Notes: generated by a model not told the origin, from the letters alone. A DNA stretch of 64,000 bases from Archilochus colubris (GCA_023079485.1 CM041083.1:155638552-155702551), one strand, 5' to 3'; shown: positions 23,806 to 37,734, counted from the first letter of the stretch. Translations and numbers: made by a program.

Positions 23806-24984
23806 ACATGATTTAGCTTCCAGAATGGAGGATTTAATGTTTTTTCAGTGTTGGCAGAAGAAGAACATGAAGAAAGGTACAGTGTCTTAAGATTAAAGTC
23901 TTAATAAAAATAATAATTAAATAAACAATGAAAATTATCCGATAAAAACAACACTGATGGTTCTTTATTTCAATAATATCCAGTAATAAGTATGCATTAT
24001 AAAGCATTTGTAGGTTATGGCTTTCCTTTTCAAAAGGAGTAGAAAGGCTATTTTTAACCTAAACTAACCTAAATTTCAAGCCCTTGATTTTCAAGTCATT
24101 TAGGATAGTGATAATAAGAGCATCATACTCTGACTTAAACAGCAAGACTCCACTCATCATCTTTATTTGTCCTTATCTACATATGTAGAAAAATTCTACA
24201 TATGAAGAATAAGATTATTCTTCTATATTATATTCTTCTATATTCTTCCATAAGAAGATTCCTTGATAAAGCCTGTTTAACAACATTCAGCCATTCATGT
24301 GGTTCTTTTCTAAATCCAGCTCATATATTTTAACATATATCTTGAAGTACTGGAAGATGTCGATATAGCTTACTGTATAATATTTTAGCTAACCATATGA
24401 ATTATCAGAATTTTCTGGTCATGTATTTTAAAAGGTGAGGCTCTAATATTGTATGGCAAGGTATTAAATCATCTCTATATATAGCATAAAGTGGCTTTCT
24501 GTTCAAAAAAATCATAGCATGGCTTCCTAGATAAATTACAAAAGCTGCTGGGTGAAGTAATTTTGTGAATCATCATTCAGTACTGCTGCCAAATACAGGA
24601 TATTGATGCTAATAACCAATAACCTGTGTAAGTAAAGTAGATTGCCTGAGCTAAATTCTGTGCTGATATGCATCCTGTGATGAGTTAAAGAAATAATGTT
24701 ATTTGTATTGTCCCAGTTGCAACGTCTTACGTAAAGATAAATTGATTGCAATTTTTAAAATATTCTATCCTAACTGATAATTTCAAATTTCCTTTTCAAA
24801 CAAATGTCCTATTTTGTTTTCTGATAAAATAAACTTCAGTAAAATAGAAAATAGAAAACAACATCCTAAAGCAAAACCCCAGAATTAATGATTTTGCTCT
24901 GTTTGCAAAGCAAAATATTGGATTTTCCCACTGCCTTTGTGCAGAGGAGTTTACAATATTTGGAAGTGTAGAAAAACTCTTTTG
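23806..24984. other. AT-rich non-coding DNA
   Basis: Holds a hairpin at 24180-24204 followed by three short ttcttctatatt-type repeats (to about 24250). No gene seen. Confidence 0.55.
24180..24204. repeat. Hairpin, 11-bp perfect stem
   Basis: CATATGTAGAA, loop AAA, then TTCTACATATG. Confidence 0.85.
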
Positions 24985-25685
24985 GAATAGGCTGCCAACC
25001 CAGGCACCTGTACACTGGAGGAACCAACTGTCTGGAAAGCAGCTTGACAAAAAGGACTTAAAGGTCCCAGTGGACAACATACTCACCCACGAGGAAGCAG
25101 TCAGTGACCAGTTGCATCAAAGGTGGCCGAGAATATCCAGGGGTGCATTAGGCAGAACATCAGAAAAGATTTTTCCCTCCTACTCAGGAGATTGAGTCTG
25201 GGATCCTGCGTGCAAGTCTGGGCTCCACAGTACATGGGAGACCTGGATACACTGGAGTGAGTCCAGCAAAAGCCAATGTATATTATTTAGGTCTTGAAGC
25301 ATTTGTCATACGAACAGAGGCTGAAAAGAAGGTTGCTTGGGAATTTATGAGGAGTGTATAAATACCTGGGGGTCATCGTGAAGAAGACAGAGACACATTC
25401 TTGTCAGTGATGTCTCGTTATGAGACAAGAGGAAATTGGGAAAAAAAATGAAATGCATGAAATACCACTAAAAATAAAAAAAATAACTTTTTTACTCTGC
25501 AAGTGATGAAGTGTTGGAGCATGTTGATCTGAGGGCTTGTAGTGGAGTCTCCATTCATGGAGATAATCCCTAACTGGGCACAGGTTGGCACAACTTACTC
25601 TAGCTCACTGTGCTTTCAGCAGAGGAGTTAGAATAGATGATTTCCAGTTTTCTCCCAGCTTCAGTGATTTTTATCATTCAATGGA
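24985..25685 (+). mobile_element. Old CR1 LINE fragment, plus strand
   Basis: Diverged CR1. Recognisable in order: the gaccttaaaggtcccagtggacaac-like block near 25054, tccaggggtgcattaggcag at 25138, a ctgggctccacagta block at 25218, ggctgaaaagaaggttg at 25319, and tail words gagttagaatagatgatttc at 25625. The 3' octamer is reduced to atcattcaatgg. Many indels and stops remove any frame, and an A-rich insert lies at about 25440-25490. Confidence 0.8.
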
Positions 25686-25910
25686 ACCCCTCTGCATTAA
25701 AAAAAATAAACTACACAGGAGACCAATTTTGTTTTTTCATAGATCCACTGATTTATTGGTGTAAATATAATGTAAAGTTTTAAATAAGTATATGTGAGCA
25801 GATGTCCAAAAGTCAGATTTTAGGAAGATTTAGAGGAAGTTAAAAACGGAAGCATGATCATGGGGTCTTTAATATCCTTTTTCATACTTATTATTATTCT
25901 TTCTTAAAAG

Positions 25911-25988
25911 GTTGGGGGTTTATTTGTGTGTTTGTTGGGGTTTTTGTGGGTTTTCGTGGGGTTTTTGTTTTGTTTTTTGTTTTTTTTA
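25911..25988. repeat. G/T-rich low-complexity tract
   Basis: Runs of GGGG and TTTT alternate; A and C are almost absent. Confidence 0.8.
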
Positions 25989-26810
25989 ATGCATCAGTGG
26001 TTTGATTAATCTCATTCAGCTTTATTTACCCCAAAGGTAGTTAGCTAGCTTTTCTAGTCTACCATTCATTTGTCATTTATGAAGAGTTGCAGGCACCTTC
26101 ATAAAGTCATTTATCTGAATAAATGTCCAAACTAGTCAAAAAATGCCTACCTTTTTTCCATCAATAATTGAGTGACTACAAAGCCTAGACAGCCAACTAA
26201 CACTGGACCTGTAACTTTTGCATGTGGATAATACCAAGTGCATTCAGGAGAGAACAAGACACTGATAAGCCCTTAAAGACTACTCTACTTTGATATGTAT
26301 GTAGATATGGATATGCTGTCAAAGACAAAAAGTCCACAAAAATCCTTTCATGATTTCAGTGGGAGCACAGGCATTTTGGTGTCATTTTAATTCTGCAGAG
26401 CCAAGTATTCTGTATTATTTGACCTAATATTGCATCTGAGATATCCTTAAGGAATTCATAGGCATGATATGGCACATACACCCATGACAAATAACTCCTG
26501 TGATTCTGGAGCCTGAACATCTCAGGTGAAGACACTATAGCAGCTTAAACTGCACCGGCTGCCTCTGTCTGTGTGACTTAGGTGATTTAGTGAAAAAAAC
26601 CCAACACAGTAATGAGATGTATTCACAGAATTTCTGAACTTGGTTCAGAACATGTTTAAGAAGTTACTCTCCTATTTCCTTCAGGCAGTCTTGTTATTTC
26701 TGAACCTGTTTTTCAATATTGCTACAGCATAAAACAGACTAAAGCAGACTGACAGACTATAATTACACTGTATTTCAAAATGAAAATTTCAAAATTAATT
26801 CTTGTTTAAA

Positions 26811-26915
26811 CTAAAATATCAAAACATAAATAACAGACAAACGAACAAAAACAACAGAAAACCCAAACCAAATCTGTCAACCAGAAATACCCCAAACAAA
26901 CAAAACCCCCAAACC
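26811..26915. repeat. A/C-rich low-complexity tract
   Basis: A-runs with CC, CCCC and CCCCC, interrupted once by a short mixed segment. Confidence 0.7.
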
Positions 26916-28390
26916 TTTGACCATGGAAGCATCCTATAAATAATGCAGGTGTTTTGTACCTGGATCAAAATTACTTCTAGTGTAGCTTCACTGATAGGAA
27001 TAAACTGATTGGACAGTCACAGAAAAATTATTTTTAGTTCCTCCAATGTCATTATTCTGTGATAGTGAGCATTTGGTCAAAGAATTTATTCATAATTATA
27101 ACAATCAAACCTGATTTTTCCCAACCCCCCTGAAATGGAAAAAAACCCTAAAATATCCTTACACTAGTAATATCATGATGAACATATGCTTATAAGTAGA
27201 TATTTGTAAAATCAATAGGTTTTAGTTGTTTATTATTGTCCATTAAAAATTTCCTCAGACACTCCCAAATACAAGAAGTGACCTTGTTTACTTTGGCTTC
27301 ATCTGGGGGCATGAGATGCAACATTCCTGCAGCATACGCTGAATGGGATGATGTTATGTCAGATATGAATATATTCCAGGAATTATGTTTCTGATGATAT
27401 TCTAATCTCTGATTAAAAGATAGCATGTTGTATTCATTGCTCTTCTGGTAAAATTTATAAGTTGACTGAGACCCTCAAGATCACAGGTGGCTCTCAGCTA
27501 GATACATATTCCTAAGTGCAAGAAAAGCATCCTGTTTTCATGAAATCTGTTTGGCTGGTGAATCTTAATTGATATTATTAGCATCTCTATTTGAAATATT
27601 TTTTGTTTGAACATTACATCATGAGAATCTATTGACAGACATATTAGTAAATAACTTATAAAAGGTCATTTCTGTATATAAATTGCACACATTCAACAAG
27701 ACTTCTCTGAGAAATTTTACCTATAGGTAAAATATAATCAGTGGCACTCCAAATTTATTCAATATCACAGTAGAATTTTTAAAATAAATTACAGCATATA
27801 TTATAAACTTTGATAGCTCTTCCAAAGAAAATATTCTTCCTCAAAGACTAAAGTTGAAGACTTCAAGAAGAATTGTAATGGAAGTGATGCAGCTGGAAGT
27901 ATCACAACATTGACTATTATGTATTAGCATGTGGAATGGTTGAACTCAGTCACATATGACTCCACAACTCAGAATTCAAGCCTGGGTTTTGTTTTACTGT
28001 GCTTAAAAAGTGTTTATCTGAATATAAATGTCAGGAAGATATTATTAGACTATATGAAATGTAAACAACTTAAGTTTAGATATAGACTAAAAATACTTAG
28101 ATCATATGAATTATAAATATATTTACTCAATGAATATGTAATTATAAACAGATACCTGCTATAATGACAAACTCTGTCCCTGTAGCATTTTATCTCTTTA
28201 TTCTTATTGTAAGTAGTTCTCAGAACCTTCTTATATAAAATAATCTCAACAAAGCCAAGCATTGGATTAAGGGACAATAAAAAAAAAAAAATCCAAATCA
28301 ATGCAATCTGGAAATCTTGATCAATAAATATCAAAGTAGTTTAACAAACTAGGACTGCTGAGGTATGGAGTAAAGTATTGGAAATAATTT

Positions 28391-28410
28391 TAAATAAATA
28401 AATAAATAAG
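28391..28410. repeat. (TAAA)n microsatellite
   Basis: Nearly five perfect TAAA units. Confidence 0.85.
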
Positions 28411-28850
28411 TAAAAATTAATAAGAAAGAAATTAACCACAAAATAACCAATAATGGTGTGCTAAATAAAAAAACACTCAATAATAATTAGTGGAAATAAT
28501 ATGTAATAGGCATAATATTAAGTTGATAAATAGAAAGAAGAAAATCTCAGGAAAATCTGTAGTGATATTTTAAAATACATGTATCTATATGTTGAAATTT
28601 TGAACAAATTATTCATCATAAACATCATTGGAAATATGCAGAAAGGTCACAGTGACATGAATTAATATATTAAATGTCAGACATAAATATAGCCTGCTCA
28701 AACAGGTTAATATCTTGAGCAATATTTATGTATTATTTATTTATGTAGCTGTCACAGAAATAAAAAAAATAACCAGCTTGCCTATGACACTTATGATTTA
28801 TCAAGATAAAGAATGAAGTTGTTTACTTTTACCTTATCTTGGTTTATTTT

Positions 28851-28992
28851 GCGTGAGGGTTTTTGTTCTCTTTTTTGTTGTTGCTTATTTGTTTGGGGGG
28901 GGGAGTTGTTTTCCTGGGTTTTGTTTTGTTCGTTTATTTGTTTGTTTGTGGGGTTTTTGTTATTTTTAGGTTGTTTTGTTTTGTTTTGCTTT
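28851..28992. repeat. G/T-rich low-complexity tract with G9
   Basis: A long asymmetric G/T stretch containing a run of nine G at 28895-28903 and several (TTTG)n blocks. The hydrophobic frames read through it (28813-29105) are a composition effect. Confidence 0.85.
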
Positions 28993-29672
28993 TCATGAGG
29001 GACATGTTTACTTTGCGGGCAGAAGGAACATTGTTTTCTCCAGCTCCTGAGGTAACAACTTTTCCACGGTTGTATCAAACCCAGCAAATTTCAGCTGAGA
29101 TTTGAGGTTTTGTCTTGGGTTTCAAATTTCCAAATTAAAATTTATAGCAAAATAAAGAGCTTCTTAAACCATGTGAATTAAAGACTTTAATTTAAATGCA
29201 ACCGGTGCATTTATGCAACAAATAATATCAGTGCTGCTGGATTCCTCCACCCATTTCCCTTAGCATCTGAGGCAAACACATAGAAATTATTCAGGCTCAA
29301 TAAGAGCCCACAGCTGCATGTAATATTTTCCTATTATACAGAGTCAGATTAAACAGATATTTCCAAAATCCATAAGCAATAAAATGCAATGGTTTTAAAA
29401 GAACTATCTATGCAAAAATATGCTTTGCCACATAAGGTGCACCAGGATATCCGAGATATGACCATGTGGTTGGCAGATGTGATGGTTGGCAGATATGAAA
29501 TTTGCAGACTTTTCCAGTAGGACACAAGAGTTCAGGAAGGCTACTCTATGTATGAGATGAGTTTGGTATACAAATAATTACTAATGTACAGTATAATGTT
29601 CCATAAGGGGAGTGAGCTCATTTTGGGTCATGCTTCTGAGCGTTCAGGAGTGTGTGCATGGTTGACAGATAT

Positions 29673-29872
29673 GACATGAGGGTGGTGAGACACTGGCACA
29701 GGTTCCCCAGGGAGGTGGTTGAAAACCCATCCCTGGAAGCTTTTAAGGCCAGGATGGATGGAGATCTGAGCAACCTGATCTAGTGGGAGGTGTCCTTGCC
29801 CATGGCAGGGGGGTTGTACCTAAATGATCTTTAAGATCCCTTACAACCCTAACAATTCTATGATTCTATGAC
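29673..29872 (+). mobile_element. CR1 LINE 3' end, well preserved
   Basis: About 200 bp of CR1 tail: ggtggtgagacactggcaca at 29681, the cccatccctggaagctttta block, ctagtgggaggtgtccttgc at 29781, and the terminal repeat ATTCTATGATTCTATGAC at about 29855-29872. It is 5'-truncated, as most CR1 copies are, and among the least decayed CR1 tails here. Confidence 0.93.
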
Positions 29873-32800
29873 ACAGGACTTACAGGAGGACAATATTCCT
29901 CTGCACTGTCAGCTGGAGTTCACAGAAATCTATTTCACATTCTGTTGACACTCTGTGTTCTTTATAAGTAATTGAATCTTGTCCCTGTAAAAAGACGTTT
30001 AGACATAGTTGTGTTGTACTGTATCCCATCTCAGATAACCAAATAAAACCTAAACCTGCACTTTGCATTTGAAGTAGGGATGGAGAAAAAGAAGGAAAAA
30101 TATCACACTTTCAATCTGGTATCACTATTTTTCAAGTTCTATAGTGTAAGGAGGAATAATAATATATATTTCATGTGACATGTATATAAAAGAGTTAACA
30201 CCAAGTGATAATCTGTTACATCAGAAGGTATTAAAACCTTGATATTTTTCCCCATATTTTCAACATATGACTGCACAACCTTTTTTGTGCCCTATTCTTT
30301 CAGAAACATGAGAAATCTCCACTCTGTTCCTTCCTGTGGACTGATCATCTTTTTTTTTTTTTTTTTTTTACATATGGAAGACTATGCCATTATGCTGAGT
30401 ATGACAAGGAAAATGATGAAATGGCATTCTTGTCTGAAAAGGCATACCCAGCTGCCTCTGGTGACCATTCATCAATATAGATTAAACATCTTTCCATGGG
30501 AGATAAATTTACTAATCTAAGTATGAGACTACAGTAAGTAGCCAGGTTGAGAAAGAATGAATTTTATTAGTGCAATAGTTGCATGGTCCATTTATGTAAT
30601 GGACTAAAACACTGGACAACAGATAAAATCCTTTGACGATGAGCAAGCATATGCTAGCTCTAACATTTTATTACAACTTTATTGTTTTTCTTTTTTATTT
30701 TCAAAGTTGAAAATATTATGGACAGCTAGAACATGAAATAATGTATTTTATGTACTAAGATATAGTAATTATAGCTAATATAGAAAAATAGATTTATTAT
30801 AATATAGTTATTATAATAATTGTTATCTCAGATTAAGCACAATACAATTAGAGAAAGGTGAAGGTGTGTGACAGGCATCTCACAGGGCTGTTGTCATCCC
30901 CATTTTTAAGTAACTTCTGTCTCCAAAGATAAGGGGGTATTTTGCTTAAAAATGGAAAGCATAAATACCTCTAAGCTATGTGAAGATCACACCAATAGAC
31001 TTCCATTCTTATGTTTTTAGTCCAGTTTGTAGTAAATGATCTGTGGGTTTTGTTATCACTGAAGGAAAATTAGTTTTCCACTAATATGTTTCCACTAATA
31101 TAAGTTTATCCACAATGTTTTATGCAATATAATATATTATCTAATAAATTCCAATTAATTAGAACCGGTGTAATTTTAAAATTTTTAGAGCTGACAGGTT
31201 GAGGGTCTCATACAAGTAAACACTGTACAGAAATTTTGAATATATAGCTTATAATAAGTGCTTTTTATATGCATGTCTATATGATCAGATATGCCTATCT
31301 CATTGTCTATTTATATTATTTAATGTCTCAAGTGTCTGCCTACTTCAAATATTCACTTTCGTCCACAATTTCCACTTTTCCTGTCTCTTTTTGAAATACC
31401 TGTATTTTATTACACACACAAACAGTTAAACTAAGGCCATAGCAGGGGAATAGTTGGTCAGGGCTCTGTTTTTTTAATAACTTGCTTTCTAAAACAGGAC
31501 AAAGCAGATACACTTATCAAGTATTTATATAAACCTCACCCATGTCTATCTGTGTCTTCACATGCTCAATTAGCTTTGAAAAATTTCCTTGAGTGTCCAG
31601 GTCATTGTAGCATAAGGAGGGTACAGCAGAGTTGGCGGTTGAATCCGCTTTTGCTAAATACTAGATTAAATTCCTTAACCATGTTTATCTTCAGCATCAG
31701 GGAATCAGAAAGGGTAAATTTTTATATGTAAAGTTGTAAAAATTTAAAATAGACAATGAGTGCAGTCTCTGTCAAGGCTTTCTAATGATATAGTCTACTG
31801 ATGCATTTAGGAGAATACTTTTTCGAAGACACTACCGGGAATATGTGGCAAGATTATTTTTTCCCTTCTCCTTCCCCATGAGTGTTCACTTCCATGCTTT
31901 ACCTTTAAATGTTTCTTGTACTTTCTTTGTCAGCAGGCATTCAATCCTGCAAATTGAAACACATTGGCAATCCATTTCACATACATGTTAAGGCCCCCTT
32001 TTTTTTTTTTTTGACAGAGCAGAGCGTAAGCTGCTAGTCTAACTCACAGTATTGATGTCTATGTAAGTAAAAGAAATCATCTCATTTACCATGTGTCTAG
32101 TCTGTGTTTATAAGCATAGCTTTCTGTGAACAATTAACTACTCTAATTTAATTCTGGATATGCTAATCTATAATAAAATAGAGGCAAGGTCACTCAGTGA
32201 TGTACAGTTCAGCAGCTCTGAACAAGGATCTCTGGGGTAATAAAAATATTCTAGTTTTATTTCTGTCTTAGGTTGTTAAAAGCTAAAACAGAAAGGGAAA
32301 AACTATTTTTTTCTGAGGTTAAATTCATGAACTATGCAAGAAGAAATTACTTTAACCTCACAGAACTGTTCTAACACAGTTAAAAGAAAAAACATTGGCA
32401 CAACAATTAGAGCACCTAAAATAAAACTACACTGGTGCCAATTCTGCCTTAACAATATCTTACAACTGTAATTTATTTCTAAGTATTGTAATACTAAGAT
32501 ATGTCTCAAGGTCCATATCTTATAACCCTACAAAGTTTTTTTCTTCAAATGGATGCTGTCTAGCCCAGCAGGCAAGTGGAATACTGGCAACAGTGAGTCC
32601 TCGTATTTAATTTCTAAATGTTAGCAACAACGAAGTCCAAGTAAAACTTCAGCTATGGAGAAAATAAAGGAAGATTTATCTTGATTTCAAAGGGAATCAC
32701 TTTTAACTTGTAGGTCTGTAATTACAAAGTTAAAAGTTTGCATAGACCTTCTTCCCTCATTATGCCAAATAATTATTCCCCATTAACTACCCCAAATACA

Positions 32801-33447
32801 TGTGGGTTTATTTTTCTTAAATGTCAGCACAGAGGGCTGAAACCATAAAATCTTCTACAGAGGGGTAGCATTTGTTGACAGATTTCATGGACTACCTTAA
32901 CTGTAACAAGATAATTACTTTTAACACCAAATGTGATGTTCTGAAATACATTACATAGAAATTTAAATTATATAGGATGATAAATCAAGTCAAATTGACC
33001 TTGTTAGAAACTTAGTTTTATACTATTAAGAATAACAGGCTGACCCAGACTAATTATGCTTTGCAGAGAATTTCCTAATGCACATCCAAATTCTATGATG
33101 TTAAAAGAAACATCTTTTTTTACACATCATTTTGTCTGAATAACCCTTCTTCAGCATCCTTCAGTTCAATTTTTTCCTGTTATGTCAGAAGTCTTACACA
33201 ATTAAAGACAGGGGGGTTTTGCAAAATTATGCCATAGATTCAGTAATTAAAAGACATATCCAAAATCTGCAAATATGAGATTTTTGTTAAATACCGTGTA
33301 ACAAAGTATTTAATAAGGTGTTTTTCTTTGAGTAAGATCCATATTCAAGACAACTTTTTGGCATGTTTTTACTTTTACAGCCTTCGAAGCAATCTCAAAA
33401 TTGCAAGACTGTGGAAAGACTGACAGTCTATAATACAAGCATTTTAA
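29873..33447. other. AT-rich non-coding DNA
   Basis: Contains T20 at 30350-30369 and T14 at 31999-32012. Frames of 62-93 codons show no family resemblance. Confidence 0.55.
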
Positions 33448-33454
33448 ACTACAG

Positions 33455-33633
33455 GTGTTTGGTCTGCCACAAATACTGGTGTAGATTCTGACACTGACAT
33501 TGAAGAGTCTCGTATATTGACAGCTGAAGATGAACTACTGAAACACAGGCACAAGGAATCCTCTAGATGTGAGTCCCTTGGTACCAGATTGCTTGACAGC
33601 CCTAATTATCTTGACTGTAAAATAAATGTCTAA
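33455..33633 (+). other. Candidate exon of an unidentified gene (low confidence)
   Basis: An open frame runs from 33448 to a TAA at 33631-33633 (61 codons, no ATG needed). An AG acceptor ends at 33454 (aaactacag, weak pyrimidine tract) and a consensus donor GTGAGT begins at 33569. The interval between them, 33455-33568, is 114 bp, starts and ends after the first base of a codon (phase 1-1) and stays open. The peptide is hydrophilic and acidic, with DSDTDIEES followed by an AEDELLKHRHKES segment, which is atypical of translated AT-rich noise. I do not recognise the gene. It could be an internal exon, a terminal exon running to the stop, or chance. Confidence 0.25.
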
Positions 33634-36600
33634 GGCCTTATATGGGTTTGGATTTTGTAGTATAACTTGTCAAAACTGTTATGTCAAGTTAAAGAAGTAC
33701 ATGAATTTAATTACTTACCATAGCACAACTTGAAAAGTGTTGAGAGCAACCTACTTAAACATGTAAAATTTGTATATTTTTCCAAAATCGTTTGAAGTAA
33801 AGTTAGACCACTGCTTAATTTTAGCCAACTTAATCAGAAGGATCTGTGTCCAAAACAGGTAGATACGAGGACTTAGGAGAAATTTCTGAAGTTTACCAGT
33901 AAAGTTCAAAAATCTGTTTTAAGTATCTACCACATAACTGTTAAATAGTAGTTACTACTGTAACTCAGAAAAGAATACATAAAACTACTTCCTGTGAAGT
34001 CTTCATGAATTTATGTCCTGCAATTTAGGTTTTTAATGACAGTATGAGGTTAGTTAGAAGAGATTCATTCACAGTGGTTTTTTAAAATGTTTTGGCATTC
34101 CTCCTATGAATGAGATAGAGAAAGATATTTTTATTTATTTTTAGATATAAATAATGCCCAAAAATAATGTCTATCTTCACTATTCTCATTGATATGCTTC
34201 TGTGTTCTTCTTTCTTTGTGTGATAAAATTAATGTTAATGATAGAGCACAACTTTAAAGCTGTCACTGTTTATGTCCAACTGGCAGCAAAGAATCATGCA
34301 ACTGCTCTCTCCATCCTACCAACACTGTGGGATGGGGAGGAGAAAGAATAACAAAATCTCATGGTCTATACAAGGAATGGGAGGGTTCACTCACTAATCA
34401 TGGTCATAGGTAAAACAAATTCATCTTGGCAAAAAAATCAATTTAATTTATCATGAATGAAATCAGAGCAGAACAATGAGAAACAAAGCAAACATTAAAA
34501 AGCACCTTCATTCACACACACACACCCTTCTTGGGACAAAATTGCTTATTGCCAAAGACATTCTAAGTCTTAGAAAATACACAACTGTTACCAGGAAAGA
34601 AGCTTCATTACATTTCTGTCTGAGGGTGTAAATCATAGCCAACATGCTTACGGCTGATTTTCCAGAAATTAACCTTCATGCAGGACAATTGCCACTGAAT
34701 TTTATTTGTTTTCTCTTACATTAGTTTTCATTTTAAAAACATCTGTGTTGAAGGATAGATGGGTTTTTTTCCGTAAACTATTTCAATTTTGTGAATCACT
34801 TGTTGAAAGGAGTATATATTTTAACATAAAGGAATATAAAATACTGTCCTCAGTAGGGGATTAACCTTAGTTATAACCTTGGTTAAACTTGTATGTCTGA
34901 CAGACATACACCCCACTGCTTTATCATTCCTGTTTTTCAACAGGGAGAAAATAAGATTGAAAAACTTGTGAGTCAGGACAAAGACAGCAACTGGGAGAGG
35001 CTGAATCCTGGAGTAGACTGTGGCTGAATCCTGGACTTCAGACTGTGGGGAGTACCCACAGTAGGGTGGAGTAGGTGAATGAGATGTGAAGAGAAAGAAG
35101 TGGAACAGAGGAAGTGGTACACAGTGACTATAAACCCCCATTCATATATAAACCCCTTGTGCTGCTCAGCCTGAATAGTACCAGTCTGTGCTTACCAGCA
35201 CTGAGATGGTTTCTAGAATTTTCTTGTAACACAGACCCTCAAACAGGTTTGGAACATTAACTGATGAAGGTTTAGGATCAATAGTAATTTCTGATATCCA
35301 AAAGTCAACCACTATTTCTCAGTTTCATCAGTCTGTAACATGTTTTTGTCTTTAAGATATCATGGCATAAGTTTGTACTGAAGTCAGTTAACTATTAGAA
35401 ATGTGATGAGAACAAGCAGCCTCTAGGTAACAAGAGTAATGTGAAAGAACAATAATGCTCTTCTGAGCATTTATTTTTATGTCATTTTACTTGAAGAAAA
35501 AATATTTTAATCAAACTCAACAACTCAGTTAAATTGTAGGAAGTCTAATAGTTAAATAATTATAGAACTCTTTCAGAAGTAGAAAAAAAGTAAGAAGCAA
35601 AAAAGAAAGCCATAGTTAAAAAAAAAAATCAAAATGAGATTTTCTTATCTAAGCTGCTGGGGAAAAAAATCTGAAGCTTTGACGAGGTTTGAAAACCTTT
35701 TTAGTCATCTTTTTTGGCATCTCTAGTATTGCTTTAATTATTGTCTTGCTGTTGCAGTTTTAACAGCAAGTTGCTGATAAAAAGCTGAAAAACATCTCAC
35801 ATAATCTCACTGTTATCTGCACAGAACTTAAACATTTTTTAATTCCTACCTAGGTTAAAATTATATACCATTTTGCTTTTCAATACACCTTGAAAAGTTA
35901 CTCTTCTCTCATTTTTATTGGCTACTAAGCTCTGTCATTAAAGATGTACAAATCATATAGTAAGTGAGAACTACCAATTGAAGAGCTAATTAATTAAAAA
36001 AGGAAACTCAGAGCAAATGTTCAGTTTGAATTAGTCATGAACATTCTTTTAATTGAACAAATGAGACAATCTTAATTGCATTAGTTCAATACCCAAAAAT
36101 AAAATTTATTACACTTATTTAAAGATAGTCCAAGATTTAGACACTGATACTATTGAAAAATGTTTTATGAATACTAAAAGGGATTAGGAGATAACAGAAC
36201 ACAAGAATTTTCACTTCACAGTATTTCCTCTGATTGAATGAGAATTGTGTTACAAATGACTGATCTGTTAAGCGTAAGTAACAGTACTGGGGAAACTAGT
36301 CTAAGTATTTGAAACTACACAGCATCAGCTATTCAAATTATATTAACTGGAGTGCAATTGCTATTGAAGAATTGAAGTTCTTGTTTGCCATTGGTTTTAA
36401 ATTGTTTCAATCAAATCACAGGAAGTATATCTAAAATCTAGTTCATATATATATATATTCATAAAGTTTATAATACATAGATTAGTAATATGCATATGTC
36501 TGTGTAAGTTTACATGCATACCTGTACTTGTTTGTTTCTCTGTGAGGCATGATCATCTTTGCTGCTGGCTGAACATACAAACAGGAAAGTGACATCCATT

Positions 36601-37734
36601 TCTCCCAGCCTGGGAGAGAGATCCTGGGTCCCTGGCTGCACTGAGGTGGGCACTGGCAGCTGAGTGGGGGGGAATATCCTAAGGTAACAATAAAGTAAGA
36701 GTATTCAAGACAAGGCACATCCTCTTCCTAAAATTTTTTTTGGCCATTTTGAAACAGGGAATGAAAGGAAATTCACCCATGGCAGAACCTGTGACTTCAT
36801 GATCCCCATTTTGTATATTAGCCACTTGACTATTTTGTATTTCCAAGAATCAATAAGTAATTTCTTTTTAAAAGAAATTTAGAACAGAAATCATATTTTT
36901 CTTCACTGAGTAGAAAGTCTAGTGTTCTAGCATGATGGCAGATGGCAAAATCAGTGTATGTGTACTCCTACCATAATCTGCAAGATGAAAGGCAAAGAAA
37001 AAACCCAGAATCTATTATAAATTAGTCATTATTTTCTCAATGTTGTTTCTAGCTGCCTGTTCAAGTTGCAAATGGGGAAATTTGGAACAATCTATAAAAG
37101 GGCAGTTATGCAAGAAAAATATTATATGATGAATTAGGTTCTTCCCGTACGGCACCCAGCCGACTACAAAACAAGGATGCAATTTCATGCCTTTACAAGT
37201 AACATTTCAAAAAAGGTGTAATTCAAATTTCACACTTGTCAGCAATGATCATGGTCTAGGTTTTCCTTTTCTTGGGTGAAAATGTTTTGCCACTGGATTC
37301 CTAAGTTTGTTAAAGATGCTGTCCTTCTGACATTAACTTGTTTTGATAGTCACTTCTGATTAAGCCCAGCCCATCAAAGAGTACTAGACATAACCCCTTC
37401 AATGTAACAGAAAGTTTATTTTCATTTTTTTCCATCAGACAAAGCAGCAGTAATACTTAGATTTTCCTTTATAAGAAGGAAATTTTGAAACCATTTCCAC
37501 ATAAGCAGGGCTCCATTAGACCTAACAGTTACTTCGGAGAGACAAACACTGTCATTCTAAACATCCTCCCCTTCTTTATTCTTCCCACACATCCTGACTT
37601 GAGCCAGTATAGGAACAATTTTCTTTTTAGTAGTTTTTAAAGATATTTTCCACAATGTGCAGTTGCTTAGATGAAACTTAATTGAAAAATAAAATTAATA
37701 GATATAAAATTCATTATTTCCTCTCAAGTCAGGA
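33634..37734. other. Unique AT-rich non-coding DNA
   Basis: About 4 kb with no recognised repeat apart from short (CA)n near 34514-34526 and TA-rich sequence near 36446-36460. A 106-codon minus-strand frame at 34821-35141 and a 78-codon frame at 36482-36718 lack any family resemblance. Confidence 0.55.

Larger units (their letters stand above)
25686..29672. other. AT-rich non-coding DNA with low-complexity tracts
   Basis: Contains G/T-rich tracts at 25911-25988 and 28851-28992, an A/C-rich tract at 26811-26915 and (TAAA)n at 28391-28410. The 94-98-codon frames near 28.0-29.1 kb are low-complexity or hydrophobic and overlap on opposite strands. A 78-codon minus-strand ATG frame at 27190-27426 is listed separately as a finding. 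Confidence 0.55.

Noticed and set aside
28791..29105. Small hydrophobic membrane proteins and a K/N/Q-rich protein on opposite strands
   Set aside because: They are translations of a G/T-rich low-complexity tract and its complement.
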